A stretch of DNA of 64,000 nucleotides from Aquifex sp964425585. GTDB lineage: Bacteria > Aquificota > Aquificia > Aquificales > Aquificaceae. Both the position numbers and the translations under genes were made by a program. How positions within the stretch are numbered: position 1 is the stretch's first letter; every line of letters starts with the position of its first letter. The notes under the pieces are model-generated. The model was not told the origin of the DNA, searched no databases, and was given only the letters and a program-made list of their open reading frames with translations. The stretch is taken from contig CAYRMG010000001.1 of NCBI GenBank assembly GCA_964425585.1, forward strand, positions 32,024-96,023. Reading direction: 5' to 3'. Below are positions 42,297 to 50,896 of this stretch, piece after piece.

Positions 42297-43568
42297 ATGA
42301 TAGACATTAACCTGATAAGGAGTAATCCCGATTTCGTAAAGGAAAGGCTATCAACCAGGGATAAAGAATTTGTAAAGCTTGTTGATAAAGTTCTTGAGCT
42401 TGATATAAAAAGAAGGGAGATAATAAAGGAGCTTGAAAGCCTCAGAAGTGAAAGAAATAAGCTGAGCAAAGAGATAGGAAAACTAAAGAGGGAAGGAAAA
42501 GATGTATCGGAGATTCAGGAAAGGGTTAAAGGACTCAAAGCAAGGATAGATGAGCTTGAGGAAGAACTAAAAAAGGTTGAGGAGGAGCTAAAAAATACTC
42601 TCTTGTGGATTCCCAATCTTCCCCATGAGAGTGTTCCGATAGGTGAGGATGAGAATGATAATGTTGAAGTGAGAAGATGGGGGGAACCCAGGAAGTTTAA
42701 TTTTGAACCGAAACCCCACTGGGAAATAGGGGAAAAACTCGGAATACTTGACTTCAAAAGAGGAGCAAAGCTTTCGGGAAGCAGATTCACAGTCATAAAG
42801 GGCTGGGGTGCAAAACTTGAGAGAGCCCTGATAAACTTTATGCTTGATTTACACACGGGTAAGGGATACAGGGAGGTGTGTCCTCCTCACCTTGTAAAGC
42901 CCGAAATCCTGATAGGAACGGGACAACTTCCGAAATTTGAAGAGGATTTATACAAGTGTGAACGTGATAACCTATACCTCATCCCCACGGCGGAAGTTCC
43001 CCTTACAAATCTTTACAGGGAGGAGATTCTGAAGGAAGAAGACCTTCCCATATACCTCACCGCCTACACACCCTGTTATAGAAGGGAAGCGGGAGCTTAC
43101 GGAAAGGACATAAGGGGAATAATAAGGCAGCACCAGTTTGATAAGGTGGAGCTTGTGAAAATAGTTCACCCCGACACCTCTTACGAAGAGCTTGAAAAGC
43201 TTGTAAAAGATGCGGAAGAAGTTCTTCAACTTTTGGGGCTTCCTTACAGGGTTGTTGAGCTCTGCACGGGAGACCTCGGGTTTTCCGCGGCAAAAACCTA
43301 CGATATAGAGGTATGGCTCCCATCTCAAAACAGATACAGGGAAATATCTTCCTGCTCAAATTGTGAGGACTTTCAGGCAAGGAGGATGAATACAAGATTT
43401 AAGGACGCAAAAACGGGAAAAAACAGGTTTGTTCATACGCTGAACGGTTCGGGTCTTGCGGTAGGCAGAACACTTGCCGCAATCCTTGAGAACTATCAAC
43501 GGGAGGACGGAAGTGTTGAAGTCCCCGAGGTTTTAAGGGATTACGTAGGAACGGATGTTATTAAATAA
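42297..43568 (+). CDS. serS: Seryl-tRNA synthetase
   Basis: 423-residue class II synthetase. A long coiled-coil arm (about 30-100, LESLRSERNKLSKEIGKL) contacts the tRNA-Ser long variable arm. Class II motifs: motif 2 region FDKVELVKI (near 282), PTAEVPLTNLYREEIL (about 227-242) and motif 3 LNGSGLAVGRTLAAILENYQ (about 382-401). Last 8 bases overlap hypF. Confidence 0.98.
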   Translation: MIDINLIRSNPDFVKERLSTRDKEFVKLVDKVLELDIKRREIIKELESLRSERNKLSKEIGKLKREGKDVSEIQERVKGLKARIDELEEELKKVEEELKNTLLWIPNLPHESVPIGEDENDNVEVRRWGEPRKFNFEPKPHWEIGEKLGILDFKRGAKLSGSRFTVIKGWGAKLERALINFMLDLHTGKGYREVCPPHLVKPEILIGTGQLPKFEEDLYKCERDNLYLIPTAEVPLTNLYREEILKEEDLPIYLTAYTPCYRREAGAYGKDIRGIIRQHQFDKVELVKIVHPDTSYEELEKLVKDAEEVLQLLGLPYRVVELCTGDLGFSAAKTYDIEVWLPSQNRYREISSCSNCEDFQARRMNTRFKDAKTGKNRFVHTLNGSGLAVGRTLAAILENYQREDGSVEVPEVLRDYVGTDVIK

Positions 43569-45795
43569 CCATACCGTAAAAGGCCTGTCCTATACATAAA
43601 CCGCTATCGTTCGGTGATACCCTTTGATGGGTAAAAACCTTAAAGCCTTTTTCTTCAAGGAGTTCTTTTATCCTTGATACCAGAGGGTCGTTTTGCATAA
43701 CACCCCCCGAGAGGCATACGTTCGGTATTTCAAGTTCTTTCGCAATATCCAAACATATACGGGCAAGGGTGTTTATGAACCTCGTTGAAGCCTTCCTGAC
43801 GTCTTTTTCCTCAATCAATCCCGAGATTATCTCATCCCAGACAATCTTTTTACCATCCATTGAATAAGGATAAAAGCCCTTTTCGTTAGGGTCGTATAAA
43901 TCCTCTATCATCATTGCTCCTTGCCCTTCATAAGAAAGAACGTGTTTTATACCTAAGAGCGAGGAAACTGCGTCAAATAGCCTTCCTACGGAAGAGCTAA
44001 AGGGTGAGTTTATTCCGCTCTTCCACACCTTAAAAAGATTTTCAACCTCCTTTTCCCCGAAAGCCTTCAGGGTAGGAAGCTCCATACCGATAGCCTTCTC
44101 ACCGAAGAGTTCAAACAGAAGGGATAGAGCTACTCTTCTCGGCTCCTTTACAGCTTTTTCCCCGCCTATTAATCTGAATGGTTTGAAATGAAAAGCCCTT
44201 TCATAACTCCTGTAGTCACACACCAAAAACTCACCGCCCCACAGGGTTCCGTCTTCTCCGTATCCCGTCCCATCCCAGGCTATACCGAGAACCTTATCTT
44301 TAACCTTGTTTTCCGCCATGCAGGAAAGTATGTGAGCATAATGGTGCTGAACTTTAACGAGCTTTATTCCCCTTTCTCTTGCAAACCTCTCCGCCCACTT
44401 TGTGGTTTCATACCTGGGATGGAGGTCACAAACGACAATCTCGGGCTCAAATTCGTAGAGTTTCATGAAGTCATAAACCTCTTTTTCAAAGGTGTTTAAG
44501 TTTGTTATGCTGTCTATATCTCCTATGTGTTGGCTGGGTATTGCTTTATTCCCGAAAGCTATTGCAAAAGTATTCTTGAGCATGCCCCCGACAGCTAAAA
44601 CTTTTCTTTTTGAAGAATAGGGTAATTCTACCGGAAGGGGTGCGTATCCCCTTGAGCGCCTTATAAAGGTGGGAATTCCGCCTACAACTTTTACAACGCT
44701 GTCATCGCATCTCCTTCTTATATCCCTTTGGTGAATTAATATAAAATCCGAAAGCTCGGAGAGCTTTTCAAAGGCCTCTTTATTGTCTTTAACTATTGGT
44801 TCATCGGATATGTTTCCCGATGTTGCAACAACGGGAAAATCCAAGGAGCTAAGTATTAAATGGTGAAGAGGAGAATATGGAAGGAAAGCTCCAATTCTTT
44901 TAAGGTAGGGAGCCACAGATGGAGCAAGCTCTTTTTTCTTTTCCACGAGAACTATAGGTCTTTCGGGAGAAAGGAGGAGGGCTTTTTCTAGCTCAGTAGG
45001 GCTCGCGTAATTCTCAAGCTGCTTTAGATCCTTGAACATAACCGCAAAGGGCTTTTCTTTTCTTCTCTTTCTCTTCCTTAACTCTCCTACGGCCTTTTCA
45101 TTTGTTGCATCACAGATTAGGTGAAAACCCCCTATTCCCTTCACCGCTATTATTTTTCCTTCCTTTATGAATTTCACAAGCTTGTCTAAGGCTTTCTCCT
45201 TCTCGGCCACAAGGTTTCCTTTTACATCGTAAAGGAACACATGGGGACCGCATCTCGGACAGGCGTTCGGCTGGGCGTGAAACCTTCTGTCAAGGGGATT
45301 CTTATACTCCTCTTCACATTCCTCGCACATCTTAAAGACTTTCATAGTTGTGTTTTTTCTATCGTAAGGGAGTTTTTCTATAATCGTGAAGCGGGGACCG
45401 CAGTTTGTGCAGTTTATGAAAGGATACCTGTATCTTCTGTTTTTCGGGTCAAATAGCTCCCTTAAGCAGTCCTCGCAGGTTGAAATATCGGGAAGAATGA
45501 GAACTTCCTTTTCACCTTTCTCATCGCTCTTTCTTATTTCAAAATCCTTATAGCCTGCGGGTTCAAGGAACAGAACTTCACGGGAGTATATTCTCGCAAG
45601 GGGCGGTTTTTCCTCAGAAAGCCTAAGTAAAAACCTGTGTAAAAGTTCTTCCTCCCCCTCAACTTCTATCTCAACACCCTTTGAATCGTTTATTACGTAT
45701 CCTTTAAGTCCGAGCTCCTTAGCTATTCTGTAAACGAAGGGGCGAAAGCCGACACCCTGAACCGCACCTTTAAGCTTTACTCTTGCTCTTCTCAT
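43561..45795 (-). CDS. hypF: Hydrogenase maturation carbamoyltransferase HypF
   Basis: Makes the cyanide ligands of NiFe hydrogenase, with HypE. The 744-residue protein has an N-terminal acylphosphatase domain (VQGVGFRPFVYRIAKELG, about 13-30), a double zinc-finger region (CEDCLRELFD, CTNCGPRFT, CEECEEEY, CPRCGP, about 108-190), a YrdC-like domain (about 200-385; VAVKGIGGFHL seen as IAVKGIGGFHLICD) and a C-terminal Kae1-like domain with QHHYAHILSCMAEN (about 477-490). It is the last gene of the hydrogenase operon, overlapping hypB by 26 bases. Confidence 0.97.
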   Translation of the reverse strand: MRRARVKLKGAVQGVGFRPFVYRIAKELGLKGYVINDSKGVEIEVEGEEELLHRFLLRLSEEKPPLARIYSREVLFLEPAGYKDFEIRKSDEKGEKEVLILPDISTCEDCLRELFDPKNRRYRYPFINCTNCGPRFTIIEKLPYDRKNTTMKVFKMCEECEEEYKNPLDRRFHAQPNACPRCGPHVFLYDVKGNLVAEKEKALDKLVKFIKEGKIIAVKGIGGFHLICDATNEKAVGELRKRKRRKEKPFAVMFKDLKQLENYASPTELEKALLLSPERPIVLVEKKKELAPSVAPYLKRIGAFLPYSPLHHLILSSLDFPVVATSGNISDEPIVKDNKEAFEKLSELSDFILIHQRDIRRRCDDSVVKVVGGIPTFIRRSRGYAPLPVELPYSSKRKVLAVGGMLKNTFAIAFGNKAIPSQHIGDIDSITNLNTFEKEVYDFMKLYEFEPEIVVCDLHPRYETTKWAERFARERGIKLVKVQHHYAHILSCMAENKVKDKVLGIAWDGTGYGEDGTLWGGEFLVCDYRSYERAFHFKPFRLIGGEKAVKEPRRVALSLLFELFGEKAIGMELPTLKAFGEKEVENLFKVWKSGINSPFSSSVGRLFDAVSSLLGIKHVLSYEGQGAMMIEDLYDPNEKGFYPYSMDGKKIVWDEIISGLIEEKDVRKASTRFINTLARICLDIAKELEIPNVCLSGGVMQNDPLVSRIKELLEEKGFKVFTHQRVSPNDSGLCIGQAFYGMVI

Positions 45796-46531
45796 TCAGA
45801 GAACTTCTGAGAACCTTCAGTTTAAGTTTTAGATAATCTACCCAAAGCTCCAATCCCTCTCCCGTCTTTGCGGAAACCTTAAGAATGTCAATCTTAGGAT
45901 TTACCCTTTTTGCGGACTCAATAGCATACTCAATGTTGAAATCCATAAAAGGAAGCAAATCAATCTTTGTTATGAGCATAAGCTCGGAGTTTTTGAACAT
46001 CACCGGATACTTTTCGGGTTTATCTTCACCTTCCGTCGTTGAGAGCAAAACAACATTTAGGTGAGCTCCCACATCATAGGAAGCGGGACATACGAGATTC
46101 CCGACATTCTCAATAAAGACTATATCAAGCTCCTCAAGAGGTAAATGGTGTATACCTTCGTGAACCATGAAGGCATCAAGGTGGCACGCCTGACCTGTTG
46201 TTATTTGATATGCAGGTGCTCCTTTTCGCTTTATCCTTTCCGCGTCTCTGTTCGTTTCAAGGTCTCCTTCTATAACGCCTATATTCAGCTCACCATCCAG
46301 AAGCTCTATGGTTTTCTCAAGAAGGGTTGTCTTTCCGGCTCCGGGGGAGCTCATAAGATTAACCGCAAGGATTCCGTGCTTTTCAAAGTGTTTTCTGTTA
46401 CTCTGTGCCTGTTTGTCATTTGCATCAAGTATTTTCGTTAACACCTCCACGGTTTTTTTATCCCCATGTGTAGGCTTTTGGTTGTGTTCGTGATTGTGTT
46501 CGGTTATAGAACATCCGCAATCCTTACACAT
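45770..46531 (-). CDS. hypB: Hydrogenase nickel incorporation GTPase HypB
   Basis: Inserts nickel into NiFe hydrogenase with HypA. The 253-residue protein has the N-terminal nickel motif CKDCGC (2-7), a short histidine-rich patch (HNHEHNQKPTH), P-loop SSPGAGKTTL (about 62-71), IEGDLETNRDAERI and the metal-site CHLDA. NKIDL-type ITKIDLLP is near 200-207. It overlaps the HupH-like gene upstream by 8 bases and hypF downstream by 26 bases. Confidence 0.97.
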   Translation of the reverse strand: MCKDCGCSITEHNHEHNQKPTHGDKKTVEVLTKILDANDKQAQSNRKHFEKHGILAVNLMSSPGAGKTTLLEKTIELLDGELNIGVIEGDLETNRDAERIKRKGAPAYQITTGQACHLDAFMVHEGIHHLPLEELDIVFIENVGNLVCPASYDVGAHLNVVLLSTTEGEDKPEKYPVMFKNSELMLITKIDLLPFMDFNIEYAIESAKRVNPKIDILKVSAKTGEGLELWVDYLKLKLKVLRSSLNEKSKSKA

Positions 46532-46916
46532 CTTTTACCTCCTTTTGTTTTTCCTCTATTTCCTTAATTTTCTCCTCAAGGTATTTTATGCTTTCCTGTA
46601 TATCTTCCTTTTGAGCACTTGCGAGCTTAGGGAAGTAAGTTATCTCTATCGTTTCAAGAACGGGTTTATCATCCCTGTTTTTAATTACGCCTATCCACAC
46701 ACCGTATATTCCCGTCTCCTTCCATTCCGCGGGCTGAGTTTTTGAAGAGTATGTTATCTTTACCTGTCCCTCTCCTAGAACATCAAGGAGAAGTTCCCTG
46801 TCCTCCGGGGTTATCGGAAGTTTATTTATATAAATGATGTGCTCTTCACCTTTCTCGTATAAGTCCCTTAGTGCTTGAAGTATCTCCTTAAGTATGGGAA
46901 TTGAGTTCATCAGCAT
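46524..46916 (-). CDS. Hydrogenase maturation protein, HupH/HyaF C-terminal domain
   Basis: 130 residues. The region ITPEDRELLLDVLGEGQVKI (about 35-54), GVWIGVIKNRDDKPVLETIEITYFP (split here as GVWIGVIKNRDD and VLETIEITYFP) matches the C-terminal half of HupH/HyaF, which in other bacteria is about 280 residues and prepares the small subunit or its iron-sulfur clusters. Here only that domain plus a charged coiled-coil tail is present. It overlaps the upstream hupD-type gene by 7 bases and hypB by 8 bases. Confidence 0.72.
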   Translation of the reverse strand: MLMNSIPILKEILQALRDLYEKGEEHIIYINKLPITPEDRELLLDVLGEGQVKITYSSKTQPAEWKETGIYGVWIGVIKNRDDKPVLETIEITYFPKLASAQKEDIQESIKYLEEKIKEIEEKQKEVKDV

Positions 46917-47716
46917 AATAAGGCCTCCTTCAAGGCGCTTACGTAATCCGCCCAGTTCTTTATCCCTTCTATTCTCTTTATTTCCCTTCCTTCCCTGAAT
47001 ATAACTATAAGCGGAGCCATACCTTTCACTCCGAGTTCATCCATATCTCCCCACACAAACTTTATTCCGTTAAAGCTCTTTGCAAGCTCTGGAAATATCA
47101 CGTCAACGTCAAATATCTCTTTTACTTTTTCATAAAGCCTTTTGCTCCGCACATATAAAACAAAGGTTTCTTGACGGTTTATTAAATCCTTCAACCTTTC
47201 TTTATCAACCTTTTCAAGTTTTTCAAGAAATTTAAGGCTTTCCATTTTTTCCTCCAGGTCTACGCCCCACTTTTTTAATTGATTTGCAATCTCTCTAACG
47301 AGAAGGGGGATTTTTTCCTCAATTTCCGGGGTCAGGCTTGTTGAGACTTCCAGACTTTTGGGCTCAAGCCCGAGCACTACTATTTCCTCTACGGGTTTTC
47401 CGGTGAGCTCAAGAAGTGCTAAAACTTCCTGTATACCGAGCTCATGCATTGAAACCTTACTTTTGAAATATTTTTTCACGTTTTCATTTTCTATTCTGTA
47501 AAAGGTTCCGGGTTTCTTTCCTCCGAGAACCGCATCAACTATCAGGAGTTTTTCAGAGCCTTCTATAAAATACATTAAGTCTATTCCGAGTGTTCCCCCG
47601 TCCAAAACATTAACATTTTGGGGATATACATACCTTTTTTTAAACTCCTCAACCGCTCTCACACCGAGTCCTTCATCCGATAAGAGTATGTTTCCTACTC
47701 CCAGAACCGTAATCAT
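46910..47716 (-). CDS. hupD: HupD-type hydrogenase maturation protease fused to HyaE-like domain
   Basis: 268 residues, about 100 more than a normal HupD/HyaD. Residues 1-150 are the endopeptidase that trims the large-subunit C-terminus after nickel insertion: LGVGNILLSDEGLGV (5-19), with nickel-site residues E15, D61 and H91. Residues about 158-268 resemble the thioredoxin-fold HyaE/HupG chaperone for the small subunit: YVRSKRLYEKVKEIF, MDELGVKGMAPLIVIFREGREI. There is no CxxC, as expected for HyaE. It follows hupE by 12 bases. Length and second domain argue for a fusion. Confidence 0.82.
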   Translation of the reverse strand: MITVLGVGNILLSDEGLGVRAVEEFKKRYVYPQNVNVLDGGTLGIDLMYFIEGSEKLLIVDAVLGGKKPGTFYRIENENVKKYFKSKVSMHELGIQEVLALLELTGKPVEEIVVLGLEPKSLEVSTSLTPEIEEKIPLLVREIANQLKKWGVDLEEKMESLKFLEKLEKVDKERLKDLINRQETFVLYVRSKRLYEKVKEIFDVDVIFPELAKSFNGIKFVWGDMDELGVKGMAPLIVIFREGREIKRIEGIKNWADYVSALKEALLC

Positions 47717-47728
47717 AGCAAAAAAGTA

Positions 47729-48274
47729 TTAAAGGAGAAAAGCAAGCCCCAGAATAGCCAATCCGCTTATCTTCACCAGTTTTTCCTTTCCGAGTTGTCC
47801 AAAAAGTATTCCGCTTACGTGTAGTGTAAAGGTTGAGAGTATAAATCCGAGGGCAAAGTTGTAGGGATTTCCTTGAGGAGACTCATAACCGTGAGCCAAT
47901 CCGTGCAAAAATCCGAACAGTGCAAGCACGGGAAGTATAAGCGTAAGTCTTGAGCTTCCGAAAATCAGAAGTAGTCCGGAAAGAGCTACAGAAAGGAGAA
48001 CTCCTTTTTCAACGAAGGGAAGATTAATACCCAAGTATCCGAACACAAATCCGAGTGTCATAAAGCTTACGAATACCGCGGGAGGTAAGAAAACCTTCTT
48101 TCCGTTAAGGTAAGCTCCCAGCATTCCCACAGCCACCATAACCGCAATGTGGTCAAGCCCGGTTATCGGGTGAATAAGCCCGGAGGTAAAGGCACCGGTG
48201 TGAGGTAAAATATGCCCCGGGTGGGCAAAGGCAAGACCAAAAATACCGAGAAGAGCACCGAGACATTTCTTCAT
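47729..48274 (-). CDS. hupE: HupE/UreJ-family nickel (metal) permease
   Basis: 181 residues: signal peptide (MKKCLGALLGIFGLAFA), the HPGH motif (18-21), then HPITGLDHIAVMVAVG (about 35-50), the conserved metal-binding region, and HGLAHGYESPQGNP (about 124-137), among about six transmembrane segments. HupE takes up nickel or acts in its delivery for hydrogenase. It lies between the cytochrome b and the protease gene, consistent with that role. Confidence 0.88.
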   Translation of the reverse strand: MKKCLGALLGIFGLAFAHPGHILPHTGAFTSGLIHPITGLDHIAVMVAVGMLGAYLNGKKVFLPPAVFVSFMTLGFVFGYLGINLPFVEKGVLLSVALSGLLLIFGSSRLTLILPVLALFGFLHGLAHGYESPQGNPYNFALGFILSTFTLHVSGILFGQLGKEKLVKISGLAILGLAFLL

Positions 48275-48284
48275 ACCGCACCTC

Positions 48285-48971
48285 CTACTTTACGTCATCA
48301 ATGTCAACGGGTTCCTTCTCAAAGAACTTAACTCCGTTAAACATTGAAGATACTTCCCCGTTTTTATGGCTAAAGTCTTCCCTCGATACAAAGTAAACGT
48401 GAAGGACGAAGAATAGTATTATGAGCCATGCAACTATGTGGTGCCAGTAATGAGCTTCAAACTCTCCCCCCAAGCTCCATACCACCCATCCGAAGAGGGA
48501 AGCCCAGAATCCATCGGGGTCTGAAAGACCATACATACCGAATCCCGTAGCTATCATAAAGAAAATCATAAGGTAAACGAAAAAGTAGGCAGTTCTTGCA
48601 AGGGGATTTCTAATCATGGGTCTGTGTTCCCTTATAAAAAGATATTCCATAATCGTTTCCTTTAATCCCTGCCAGTATTCAATTGTCCAGAACTTGGGTA
48701 TAAAAAGCCTATCTCCTTTCCTGAAAAATGCTATAAACAGCCTGAATAAAAAGGAAAAGAGAAGAACGTAACCCGCGGAAAAGTGAATAAATCTTATGAA
48801 ACCCATTGTTATGTTCTTATCGTATGCATACGTTGCCTCGTAGCCTGAAGAAGTTGTGAAGTAAGGCGTTCCTATGTATAGACCTGTAAAGAAGAGAACC
48901 ATTATGGCAAGGAAGTTTATCCAGTGCCATATCCTGAGGGAAGCACTGAATACAAAAATCCTTTTCAACAT
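48285..48971 (-). CDS. hupC: Hydrogenase cytochrome b subunit
   Basis: 228 residues, four or five transmembrane helices, HupC/HyaC family. It anchors the hydrogenase and passes electrons to quinone. Likely haem-ligand histidines are seen in LRIWHWINF (about 12-20), RFIHFSAGYVLLF (about 60-72), and AHYWHHIVAWLIILFFVLHVYFVSREDF (about 172-199, split here as AHYWHHIVAW and LHVYFVSREDF). It follows the large subunit by 12 bases. Confidence 0.95.
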   Translation of the reverse strand: MLKRIFVFSASLRIWHWINFLAIMVLFFTGLYIGTPYFTTSSGYEATYAYDKNITMGFIRFIHFSAGYVLLFSFLFRLFIAFFRKGDRLFIPKFWTIEYWQGLKETIMEYLFIREHRPMIRNPLARTAYFFVYLMIFFMIATGFGMYGLSDPDGFWASLFGWVVWSLGGEFEAHYWHHIVAWLIILFFVLHVYFVSREDFSHKNGEVSSMFNGVKFFEKEPVDIDDVK

Positions 48972-48983
48972 ACCCGCTCCTCC

Positions 48984-50882
48984 TTAAATGCAGGCGCCCT
49001 GAACCCTTACGCTTGTTATCTCTTCTCCTTTTTCGTTGTATAGATGCGTTGAGCATGCAAGACAAGGGTCAAAGGAGTGTATTCCCCTCAGAACTTCCAG
49101 CGGTTTTTCGGGAACCTTAACAACCGTATCTATCATGCACTCTTCAAATGCTCCGTGTTGTCCTTTGGGGTCCTTCGGAGATCCGTTCCAAGTTGTGGGA
49201 ACAACACACTGATAGTTTGCAACCTTTCCATCTTTGATAATACACCAGTGCCCCAGAGAACCCCGAGGCGCTTCCGTTATGCCTATACCCTTTGCTTCTT
49301 TCGGCCAAGTTGAAGGGTCCCACTTTTCCATATTGGCTACACTTGTGTCTCCCGCCTTTATGTTATCGTAAAGTTTCCTCATCCAGTAGGTGTTTACATG
49401 TGCCGCCATCTGAGCTTCAAGGGCTCTTGCTATTGTTCTTCCCACGGTTGTGGGAAGCCATTTTTCCGGAGGAAGTCCGAGTATCTTTGAAACGGTATCT
49501 ATCTGATTAACTATTAACTCATCAACCCATGAGGGTTTTACGTGTCCCTGTTTTACTTTAGTGTAAACGATTATGTATCTCGCCAGAGGGCCTACCTCAC
49601 AGGCCTTTCCTCTCCATCTCGGTGCCTTTATCCAGGAATACTTTCCGTTTTCATCAAGGTATTTAATGCGTGTCTTCGTTCCTTCTTTTGGTCCCGTGTA
49701 GTTGGGCTCCGTAATTCCCTCCCAGGGATGAAGTCCTTTTGTTTCATCGGGATACTTATACCACGAGTGAGTTACAAACTCCTGTATCTGTTCCGGGTCT
49801 GCAAAATCTTTTCCTTCAAGATTGTAGAACTTAGCCTTGTCAACACCTTTGTAGAAGTCCTCAACTACACCGTTTGAGTGCCAGAGTATTTTCTTGTGAT
49901 AATCTCCGTTCTTTATACCCGTATAGGGCTCATCAGGATAATCACCGTATCCTATGACCCTTTTCTTTGAGAGACCACCTCCGTAAAACCAATTATGTTT
50001 ATTAAGGTATATATCCGCTATTGCGAGTATGTCGGGAATGTAAAAGAAATCCGTTGCCTCAACTTGTGTATATATTGCATCTTCAACAACCGCAAGTCTT
50101 TCCGCGTTAACGGGTGCGTTCATATCATCCATTGATATGGAGCAGTTAACACCTCCCACTATGTAGTGGGGGTGTGGGTTCTTTCCTCCGAATACCACCT
50201 GTGGTATGAAAAGTTCCCTTTGAACATCAAGCATATTAAGGTAATGGGCTATTGCCAGAAGGTGAACCTCGGGAGGAAGCATTTTGTAATCGGGATGGTC
50301 CCACCAGTGGGCTGCAAATATTCCGAGTTGTCCGCTCTCAACGAGTTTCTTTATCTTGTTCTGGAACTCCCTGAAGTATCCGGGTGTTGCTTTAGGGAAC
50401 TTTTTCGGATATCCTCTGTGTCCGAGGTAGTCGGGCATAAGCTCACGCAGAACTCCGTATTTTTCAAGGATTACATTCGCTAAAGCCGCGGTTTGAACTG
50501 GGTCCGCTTTCAGAGCCTCTACGGGGGATACCCAATCAAGGGCATGTAAATGGTAAAAGTGAACCACGTGGTCGTGAACCTGTAAAGAGCCATACATTAT
50601 GTTTCTTATGTAGTTCGCGTTCTTAGGTATGGTTATACCGAGGGCATCTTCAACAGCCCTGAGGGATGCAAGCGCGTGGATTGAGGTGCAAACTCCGCAT
50701 ATTCTTTGAGTAAACGCCCATACATCTCTCGGGTCTCTGTTCCTTACTATGAGCTCAATGCCCCTCCACATAGTTCCTGCGGATAGGGCATCTTTTACCC
50801 TTCCCGTTTCTTCATCCACCATTATCTCAATTCTCAGGTGTCCTTCTATTCTTGTGACAGGGTCAACGACGACTCTTTTCAT
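48984..50882 (-). CDS. hupL: Membrane-bound NiFe hydrogenase large subunit
   Basis: 632 residues, the catalytic subunit of a group 1 NiFe hydrogenase that oxidises H2. The nickel-iron site is bound by RICGVC (60-65; C62, C65) and DPCLACSTH (605-613; C607, C610). The precursor ends with 19 residues after H613, to be cut off by HupD. RIEGHLRIEI at 11-20 is typical. It follows the small subunit by 14 bases. Confidence 0.98.
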   Translation of the reverse strand: MKRVVVDPVTRIEGHLRIEIMVDEETGRVKDALSAGTMWRGIELIVRNRDPRDVWAFTQRICGVCTSIHALASLRAVEDALGITIPKNANYIRNIMYGSLQVHDHVVHFYHLHALDWVSPVEALKADPVQTAALANVILEKYGVLRELMPDYLGHRGYPKKFPKATPGYFREFQNKIKKLVESGQLGIFAAHWWDHPDYKMLPPEVHLLAIAHYLNMLDVQRELFIPQVVFGGKNPHPHYIVGGVNCSISMDDMNAPVNAERLAVVEDAIYTQVEATDFFYIPDILAIADIYLNKHNWFYGGGLSKKRVIGYGDYPDEPYTGIKNGDYHKKILWHSNGVVEDFYKGVDKAKFYNLEGKDFADPEQIQEFVTHSWYKYPDETKGLHPWEGITEPNYTGPKEGTKTRIKYLDENGKYSWIKAPRWRGKACEVGPLARYIIVYTKVKQGHVKPSWVDELIVNQIDTVSKILGLPPEKWLPTTVGRTIARALEAQMAAHVNTYWMRKLYDNIKAGDTSVANMEKWDPSTWPKEAKGIGITEAPRGSLGHWCIIKDGKVANYQCVVPTTWNGSPKDPKGQHGAFEECMIDTVVKVPEKPLEVLRGIHSFDPCLACSTHLYNEKGEEITSVRVQGACI

Positions 50883-50896
50883 CTATCTTCACCTCC

